A stretch of DNA of 27,231 nucleotides from Caldilineaceae bacterium (GTDB lineage Bacteria > Chloroflexota > Anaerolineae > Caldilineales > Caldilineaceae): NCBI GenBank assembly GCA_014879855.1, contig JACSRH010000230.1, positions 1-27,231 on the forward strand, in the 5' to 3' direction. A model generated the notes under the pieces. That model worked only from the letters and a program-made list of their open reading frames with translations. It did not search any database and was not told where the DNA came from. Both the position numbers and the translations under genes were made by a program. Shown here piece by piece: positions 22,519-27,231 of the stretch (positions within the stretch are counted from its first letter, which is position 1; every line of letters begins with the position of its first letter).

Positions 22519-24195
22519 ATGTCTTCAAAGTTGAAGGTGATTGCTCTGCTGTTCTTGGCAACGCTCTGGGTGGCTGCCTGCGCGCCTGCTCCCTCCACCG
22601 TGGGTGAGGGCGAAACGAGCGTCTCGGCCGCGGCGACCGTTGCGCGCATCGGCTGGGGCGGCAGCCCTGACTCGCTCAACCCTGGCGTTGGCGTCCTCGC
22701 CGAGGCCTACACGCTCTACGGGCTTGTGTACGATGCGATGTTTGCGCTGCAACTGGATGGCAGCTACACGCCGAACCTGGCCGCAAGCTACACGATTTCT
22801 GACGACGGCCTGGTGTGGACATTCAAGCTTCGAGATGGCTTCACCTTCCATGATGGCGAGCCATTAACTGCCGAGGACATCGTCTTTTCATACAACTTTT
22901 ACAAGGCGCATGAGGAATTTCCCTTTCTCAATGTGTACACCGCCTATTTTGACGCCGTCGAGGCGCCCGATGCAGACACCGTCGTGATCACGCTGACGGA
23001 GCCGATCCCCAACATGGAGAGCCAGCTCATTTACTTGTATGTGTTGCCCAAGCACATCTGGGAGGCGTACGCAGGGGAAGGCGCGGCTGATTTTGCTAAC
23101 GAGGCGATGATCGGCAGCGGCCCCTTCAAATTGGCCGAGTATGCCCAGAATCAATTCGTGCGGCTTGATGCGGTCAAGACGCATCCGCTCAGTCCACCCA
23201 AGGTCGACGGCGTGATTTTCCAGACATTCGACAACCAGGATAGCCTGGTGCAGGCATTGCGCACCGGGCAGGTGGATATGATTACGGAGATGCCGGCAAC
23301 GGCAGTGTCCAGCCTGCGCAATGACGCCGCCATCACCCTGGTCATTGGCGCCCCTGCTGCGCCGGATGTTGCTGACATCATTTTCAACCAGGTGACGCCT
23401 GAAAACTGTCCGCCCGGAGACGGTGTTTGCTCTGGCCATCCTGCCCTGCTCGATCGCGATGTGCGGTTGGCGTTGGCGCACGCCACCGACAAGCAGCAAA
23501 TCATCGATGTGGTGTTGCTGGGATTGGGCAATCCGGGTCTGACATTGATTCCCGACAGCCTGGGAATCTGGTATAACGATACGCTGCAGGATTACGCGTT
23601 CGATCTGGCGAAGGCAAATCAGATTCTGGATGACGCTGGCTATCTTGACGTCAATGGTGACGGTGTGCGCGAGATGCCCGACGGGTCGCGCGATCTCACT
23701 TTGCGGCTCAACTGGGCCAGCGACAGCGTCAACTCGCCGCGCATGGCTGAATTGCTGAACGGCATGTGGGCGCAGATCGGCGTCAAGACCGAGTTGCAGG
23801 CGCTCGATGCGGACACGTTGACGGCCGCGTGTTGCCCGGCGTTTGATTTCGACATCATCTTGTGGGGATGGGGCTCTGATCCCGATCCGGCCTTCCTGTT
23901 GAGCGTCATGACGACTGAGGAGATCGCAACAGGCACCAGCGAGACCGGCTACTCGAACCCCGAATTTGACGCTCTCTTTGCGCAGCAGGCCGTCGAGCTC
24001 GACCACGATAAACGGCGTGCGCTGATCTGGGAGATGCAACGGATCGTGCACGACGACATTGTTTACATCATTCCGTTCTACGCCTCGAATGTGCAGGCTT
24101 TCCGCAACGATCGCTTTACAGGCTGGATCACCGATGCCGGCAAAGTTGAGTTGTCGGACCTGTCGTCGCTGCGTGTAATCGAACCGGTGCAGTAG
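22519..24195 (+). CDS. Oligopeptide-type solute-binding lipoprotein (SBP family 5)
   Basis: A 558-aa extracellular solute-binding protein of ABC importer family 5. The signal peptide (residues 1-20) ends in a lipobox VAAC, so C21 would be lipid-anchored at the outer face of the cytoplasmic membrane. The mature part has the family pattern: LEPNLAASYTISDDGLVWTF-like region near residues 90-110, a FTFHDGEPLTAEDIVFS motif (about 109-125), and the hinge region near 230-260. AAAGGATG precedes the ATG. No permease or ATPase gene follows before 24438, so the protein is an orphan in this window and must use a transporter encoded elsewhere. Ligand is probably a peptide, but sugars and other ligands occur. 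Confidence 0.9.
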   Translation: MSSKLKVIALLFLATLWVAACAPAPSTVGEGETSVSAAATVARIGWGGSPDSLNPGVGVLAEAYTLYGLVYDAMFALQLDGSYTPNLAASYTISDDGLVWTFKLRDGFTFHDGEPLTAEDIVFSYNFYKAHEEFPFLNVYTAYFDAVEAPDADTVVITLTEPIPNMESQLIYLYVLPKHIWEAYAGEGAADFANEAMIGSGPFKLAEYAQNQFVRLDAVKTHPLSPPKVDGVIFQTFDNQDSLVQALRTGQVDMITEMPATAVSSLRNDAAITLVIGAPAAPDVADIIFNQVTPENCPPGDGVCSGHPALLDRDVRLALAHATDKQQIIDVVLLGLGNPGLTLIPDSLGIWYNDTLQDYAFDLAKANQILDDAGYLDVNGDGVREMPDGSRDLTLRLNWASDSVNSPRMAELLNGMWAQIGVKTELQALDADTLTAACCPAFDFDIILWGWGSDPDPAFLLSVMTTEEIATGTSETGYSNPEFDALFAQQAVELDHDKRRALIWEMQRIVHDDIVYIIPFYASNVQAFRNDRFTGWITDAGKVELSDLSSLRVIEPVQ

Positions 24196-24232
24196 TCGTA
24201 TCTAATGCGTAGTAATGCGCAATAAGGAATTG

Positions 24233-24377
24233 TTTGAAAAGGCGTCCCTTTGACGCAGAGGCGCAAAGAGGCAAAGGAACGCAGAGAGAAATGCAGAAAA
24301 ACGCGTGAGACCTCCTCTTTCTTCTCTGCAAACCTCTGCCTCTCCGCGCCTCTGCGTCGAGATTTGCCCTTTTCAAA
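24233..24377. mobile_element. MITE-like 145-bp inverted-repeat element
   Basis: Terminal arms TTTGAAAAGG (left, 24233-24242) and CCTTTTCAAA (right, 24368-24377) are inverted, followed inwards by a second complementary pair, GACGCAGAGGCGC and GCGCCTCTGCGTC. The middle is a purine-rich stretch with GCAGAGAG. There is no coding sequence and no clear target-site duplication. The GACGCAGAGGCGC core looks like a dispersed non-autonomous repeat. Confidence 0.65.
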
Positions 24378-24437
24378 TAGTGTCCATGCCCCTTGCAGCC
24401 AGCTTCCGCTCCACTCAGGGGCGTCCGGGCAATTGTG

Positions 24438-24854
24438 CTACAGATGATAATCGCCAGAAGCTTCTGGTTGATAGAGGACTTGCTGCACCTGTAAACGTCG
24501 CGCGCCGTCGGGGACCTGCCACGTGAATGTATCGCCGACGCGATATCCCAACATAGCGGTCCCAATGGGGGCCAGGACAGAAATCTTGTCTTGGGCGATA
24601 TCTGCATCCTGTGGAAACACGAGCGTATAGACCATTTCTTCCTGGGTGTCCAAGTCGACTAAGTTGACTCTGGAATTCATCGTGATCACATTTGGAGGCA
24701 CTTCGGTAGGCGCGACGACGGTGCCACGCGACAGTTCAAATTCCAGGTTATCCAAGTATTCGTTCCCGCGGCGATTTATTTGCTTGGCATCGTCGATGAA
24801 CTTTCGCAGACGATCCAAATCATATTTCGTGATATAAATGGTGCGGTCTTGCAT
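24438..24854 (-). CDS. rnk: Rnk-type regulator of nucleoside diphosphate kinase (GreA/GreB-like)
   Basis: A 138-aa protein of the Rnk family, which binds RNA polymerase through the secondary channel region like GreA but with a short N-terminal coiled coil. Conserved features are MNSRVNLVDL (residues 59-68), APIGTAMLGYRVGD (94-107) and the closing YQPEASGDYHL, nearly identical to the E. coli Rnk ending. E. coli Rnk modulates transcription and Ndk levels without the catalytic acidic tip of GreA. AGAGG precedes the ATG, and a TGCTATAAT promoter lies 40 bp upstream. It has no partner gene in the window. Confidence 0.92.
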   Translation of the reverse strand: MQDRTIYITKYDLDRLRKFIDDAKQINRRGNEYLDNLEFELSRGTVVAPTEVPPNVITMNSRVNLVDLDTQEEMVYTLVFPQDADIAQDKISVLAPIGTAMLGYRVGDTFTWQVPDGARRLQVQQVLYQPEASGDYHL

Positions 24855-24894
24855 GAGATTTACCTCTTGTAGTTGATGGGTTTCATTGGTGATT

Positions 24895-24903
24895 ATTATA
24901 GCA
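24895..24903 (-). promoter_or_regulatory. Extended -10 promoter of rnk
   Basis: On the minus strand TGCTATAAT is a perfect extended -10 element. The -35 region is poor, as usual with this class. Initiation near 24888 gives a leader of about 33 nt. Confidence 0.65.
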
Positions 24904-25196
24904 TGGACGCGCTCAAATCCGCATCGGTTTTCGCCTTTGGGCAGGTGTCATACATTTCGATGGAAATGGAAGAAAGACGTTCTCAGACAAACAGGGAGTG
25001 CGAACAGCCAATTTGCCAAAGGAGAAACGCCTCTCTGCATAGTGTAGTCGAAGATCAACGAACGATCAAAGGGAAATTGATCTATTTGGAGCGCCCAGGC
25101 GGGAGAGACCATATCAAGCTGAGTCCGCTGTGACGCTGCGCGGCCGGCTCACCAGCGTGCAACCAAGCTTGCACAGTGAGGCGAGCACCGGACAGT
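24904..25196. other. Intergenic stretch without a supported gene
   Basis: Between the rnk promoter and the anti-sigma stop I see no supported gene. An 86-codon plus-strand frame (24873-25133) has no clear ribosome site and uses unlike codons. A 6-bp hairpin GTGCAA/TTGCAC (25157-25162 with 25169-25174) lies just after the anti-sigma stop but lacks a T-run. The segment 24930-25130 is more AT-rich than the genes. Confidence 0.55.
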
Positions 25197-26108
25197 TTAG
25201 CCGAGCGCCACGATCGGGCCGGTCGGGGCTGGGCTGCCACCCGCCGGCTCGATGCTGATGCCGACATTGGCGTAATCCTCAGCGCCTGTGGGGATGGTGA
25301 GTCCCTGCACCGTGCTGCCGGCGGCGACGCCCTCCAGCAGACCGGCAGGCGCCGGCGCGCCTTCCGCCGGAATCAACCAGAGTTGATAGCTTTGATCGCT
25401 GGCAAGTGGCTGCAGGCCGCTGACCACGATCACGCCGGCGCGGTCTTTTTGAATAAACGCGCCGCTGATCTGTGGCGCTGCTTCAGTGCCCGTCAACGCC
25501 ACAACGCGAGTGGGGTTCTCGAACGCGGCCAGTTGGTTCTGCGCGCCATCAAATTGCTGTTGCAGCGCTTCGATTTGCTGGTGGGCGGCTTGCAGTTGTT
25601 GGTCACGCCGCGCCAGTTCCTGTTGCAGCGCGTCGACGCGCCCTTGGTAGAGCGTGCTCGCCACCACCACCGTGACCAGGGCAACCGCGGCGGCCGCGGC
25701 CGCCGCGGCCCATCCCCAGTTAAACCGCCGCGAGGGGGGCCGTCTGGCCGGCGCTGGCAAAAGGGTGGATGCCAGTGGTGCGCTGGACGCGGCGCGACGT
25801 AACAGCGGATTGGCCGGCTTGGGCGCGCCTACAACTTCTGGCGGCGCGGCGGCGGTCAACGCGGGGCGGATGGCGGTTTGACGCACGCGCGCCATGAACC
25901 CTTGTTTGGCGGCCGGCGGCGGGGCGATGGCCGGCGCGGCCAGCGCCAGCCACGCCGCGCTCTCCTCGCTGCGTTGCAGTTGCTCCACAAGCAGGCGGTG
26001 ATCCTGCAAATAGCTTTCCACCGCTAACATCTCGTCTGGCTCCAGCGCGCCGAGCACATAGGCCGGCAACATGTCGACAACTTCAGAATAACGCAATGTC
26101 TGATTCAT
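25197..26108 (-). CDS. RskA-like anti-sigma factor
   Basis: A 303-aa single-pass membrane anti-sigma factor. Residues 1-65 form the cytoplasmic sigma-binding part (MLPAYVLGALEPDE, without the zinc HX3CX2C motif). A proline/alanine-rich linker runs from 66 to 128. The membrane helix is at about 131-153 and begins with eight consecutive alanines encoded by GCC/GCG repeats. A Gln-rich coiled coil (156-195) leads to the RskA C-terminal domain (200-303) outside the membrane, with YQLWLIPAEG. It inactivates the ECF sigma factor encoded just upstream, with which it overlaps as ATGA. Release probably needs regulated proteolysis by proteases encoded elsewhere. Confidence 0.88.
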   Translation of the reverse strand: MNQTLRYSEVVDMLPAYVLGALEPDEMLAVESYLQDHRLLVEQLQRSEESAAWLALAAPAIAPPPAAKQGFMARVRQTAIRPALTAAAPPEVVGAPKPANPLLRRAASSAPLASTLLPAPARRPPSRRFNWGWAAAAAAAAVALVTVVVASTLYQGRVDALQQELARRDQQLQAAHQQIEALQQQFDGAQNQLAAFENPTRVVALTGTEAAPQISGAFIQKDRAGVIVVSGLQPLASDQSYQLWLIPAEGAPAPAGLLEGVAAGSTVQGLTIPTGAEDYANVGISIEPAGGSPAPTGPIVALG

Positions 26109-26704
26109 AGGGACGCTTTCCCCTGCTGCATTCCCGAGGATGCGAGCAGACGTTCCAATTTCTCCATCCCCAACCTGAGCCGCGTCTTGACCGTACCCAG
26201 CGGCAGGTTGTTCAGCTCGGCGATCTGGCTGTGCGACAACCCATCAAAGTAGGCCAGCTCGACGCACAGTCGCTGTTCTTCGGGCAGCGCCAACAGCGCC
26301 GAGCGCACTTGCTGGGCGCGCCAATTCTGCTCGGCGCTTTGTTCGACGGAAGAGATTTGCGCGGTGGAGACAGCCATGTCCCACAGTTCGTGGCTGGGCA
26401 TGTCAACCGCAACAGTTTCCGGCCGGCGCTTGATCTTGCGCAGTCGATCGAGCGCCTTGTTGCGTGCGATACGACAGAGCCAGGCCGCGACCGCGCCACT
26501 GCCTCGGTAGCTGCTGGCCTGCTCCCAGACTTGCCAGAAAGTCTCCTGCAGCACCTCTTCTGCAACCGTCTGATCGCGTAAGATGCGCACGATCAAGCCA
26601 AAGACGGTCTGACTGTGCCGATCGTAAAGCAATTCGATTGCATCAGCGTTTTGCTGCACAACCAATTGCAGCAAACGTTCATCACTTTGACCTGCCAAGT
26701 TCAC
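26105..26704 (-). CDS. ECF-type RNA polymerase sigma factor (SigK-like)
   Basis: A 199-aa ECF sigma factor. Region 2 covers about residues 20-95 and includes AEEVLQETFWQVW (region 2.1-2.2) and AWLCRIARNKALDRLR (2.3-2.4). Region 4 covers about 130-185 with LPEEQRLCVELAYFDGLS and the helix-turn-helix PLGTVKTRLRLGMEKL. The linker between the two is short. It starts at a GTG at 26704 with a weak ribosome site. It is followed at a 4-bp overlap by its RskA-like anti-sigma factor and preceded by the HD hydrolase with a gap of 39 bp, so the three probably form one operon. Target promoters cannot be inferred. Confidence 0.92.
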   Translation of the reverse strand: MNLAGQSDERLLQLVVQQNADAIELLYDRHSQTVFGLIVRILRDQTVAEEVLQETFWQVWEQASSYRGSGAVAAWLCRIARNKALDRLRKIKRRPETVAVDMPSHELWDMAVSTAQISSVEQSAEQNWRAQQVRSALLALPEEQRLCVELAYFDGLSHSQIAELNNLPLGTVKTRLRLGMEKLERLLASSGMQQGKASL

Positions 26705-26743
26705 AGCCCATTCCCATCCAGGCGCGTAAAAGAAAAAAGCGCA

Positions 26744-27175
26744 TCACCGTCCTTCATCGATCATGGTCAGCGCCTTGCGATAACGCTGGAGGCGCGCCCA
26801 ATCCTTGTCGGTGGGATGAGGGATGCGCCGGATGTCCATGTTGTCGAGCAGATCGGCGCGCTTGACTTCGCGACTCAGCGGCGTCGCCGCCGCGCGGCGT
26901 GCAAAGTCAAAGTAATCTTCCCCCTCGCGGCGGGTCAGCGCGTCTACAATCCCGACTACGGTTTCCGAAAAGCCTTCCCGGCGCAGATCGTCCAGCGTCC
27001 AGTCGCTGTCCTCCACCACATCATGCAGCGCGGCCGCGATCTGGGATTCGGGTGACGGGCAGGCGAACATCACGCGCAGCACGTGCAACACATAGGGCTG
27101 TCCGGCTTTGTCAAGCTGGCCCTCGTGCACCTCGGCCGCGATGCGGATGGCATGGGCAAGGGGATTGGCGGGCAT
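26744..27175 (-). CDS. HD-domain hydrolase, SpoT/MESH1-like (143 aa)
   Basis: A small single-domain HD phosphohydrolase like the hydrolase half of RelA/SpoT (MESH1-like), with H31, the HD pair H51-D52, E55-D56 and a late D in KRADLLDNMD. Such proteins can hydrolyse (p)ppGpp or other nucleotides. It lacks the synthetase, TGS and ACT domains of long Rel. The ATG at 27175 follows GGAGG with 9 nt spacing; an upstream ATG at 27208 would place that site inside the gene. It is the first visible gene of the sigma/anti-sigma operon, linking a nucleotide second-messenger hydrolase to a sigma switch. Confidence 0.85.
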   Translation of the reverse strand: MPANPLAHAIRIAAEVHEGQLDKAGQPYVLHVLRVMFACPSPESQIAAALHDVVEDSDWTLDDLRREGFSETVVGIVDALTRREGEDYFDFARRAAATPLSREVKRADLLDNMDIRRIPHPTDKDWARLQRYRKALTMIDEGR

Positions 27176-27231
27176 AAAGTAATTCCTCCAGATTGATGAA
27201 AAGGACATCCACAGATGACACAGATTTTATA

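Noticed and set aside
22888..24051. 387-codon minus-strand frame opposite the solute-binding protein
   Set aside because: Shadow of a family 5 binding-protein gene with signal peptide and ribosome site on plus.
24873..25133. 86-codon plus-strand gene between rnk and the anti-sigma gene
   Set aside because: No good ribosome site, unlike codon use, and it starts inside the leader of the divergent rnk transcript.

Overview
The window is GC-rich bacterial chromosomal DNA with ordinary gene density. It holds 21 supported protein genes. I see no rRNA, tRNA, CRISPR array, prophage or transposase gene. The gene mix is a two-subunit 2-oxoacid:ferredoxin oxidoreductase, a tungsten-type aldehyde ferredoxin oxidoreductase, an ECF sigma/RskA pair, a lipoprotein oligopeptide-type binding protein, and many hairpin-type dispersed repeats. 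This would fit a Chloroflexota (Anaerolineae/Caldilineae-like) chromosome, but that assignment is inference from gene content and style, not from a marker gene search.

Left end (1-1970). A repeat-rich zone: a CCGAG-core hairpin, a 71-bp palindromic element, an 18-unit array of exact 21-bp periods, one unrecognised alpha-helical gene (928-1716), and a second copy of the palindromic element. A bidirectional terminator follows. The two palindrome copies share a 25-nt loop and show a compensated base pair in the stem.

1971-5760 (minus strand). An apparent operon: a GntR/FCD regulator, then korA and korB. A good sigma-70-like promoter (TTGACT-17-TAGAAT) precedes the regulator, and two TCTGATT repeats lie at the predicted transcription start, which suggests autoregulation. 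5820-8284 is an ABC-2 exporter pair. 8388-9801 carries a membrane fatty-acid desaturase and a cupin. 10011-12961 is an aldehyde ferredoxin oxidoreductase translationally coupled (ATGA) to an M20 amidohydrolase.

13097-17879. A poorly characterised block: a one-TM protein with a TPR-like tail, an unknown 223-residue protein, and a SNF2-type helicase with an N-terminal zinc ribbon. A small Cys-rich protein follows, whose upstream region has a perfect TGTGA-N6-TCACA site (CRP/FNR-family type).

17991-24195. prfB (release factor 2) is encoded in two frames joined by a canonical +1 programmed frameshift at CTT TGA C. After it come a DUF302 protein, an aldo/keto reductase, a hemolysin III family membrane protein, an OsmC-type protein and a solitary oligopeptide-type binding lipoprotein. 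The promoter of the last lies inside the terminator hairpin of the preceding gene.

24196-27231. A MITE-like inverted repeat, an Rnk-type RNA polymerase-binding protein under an extended -10 promoter, and a minus-strand operon of HD hydrolase, ECF sigma factor and RskA-like anti-sigma factor. The genes read mostly as metabolism and regulation. The least explained material is the repeat zone at the left end and the 13-18 kb block of unknown genes.
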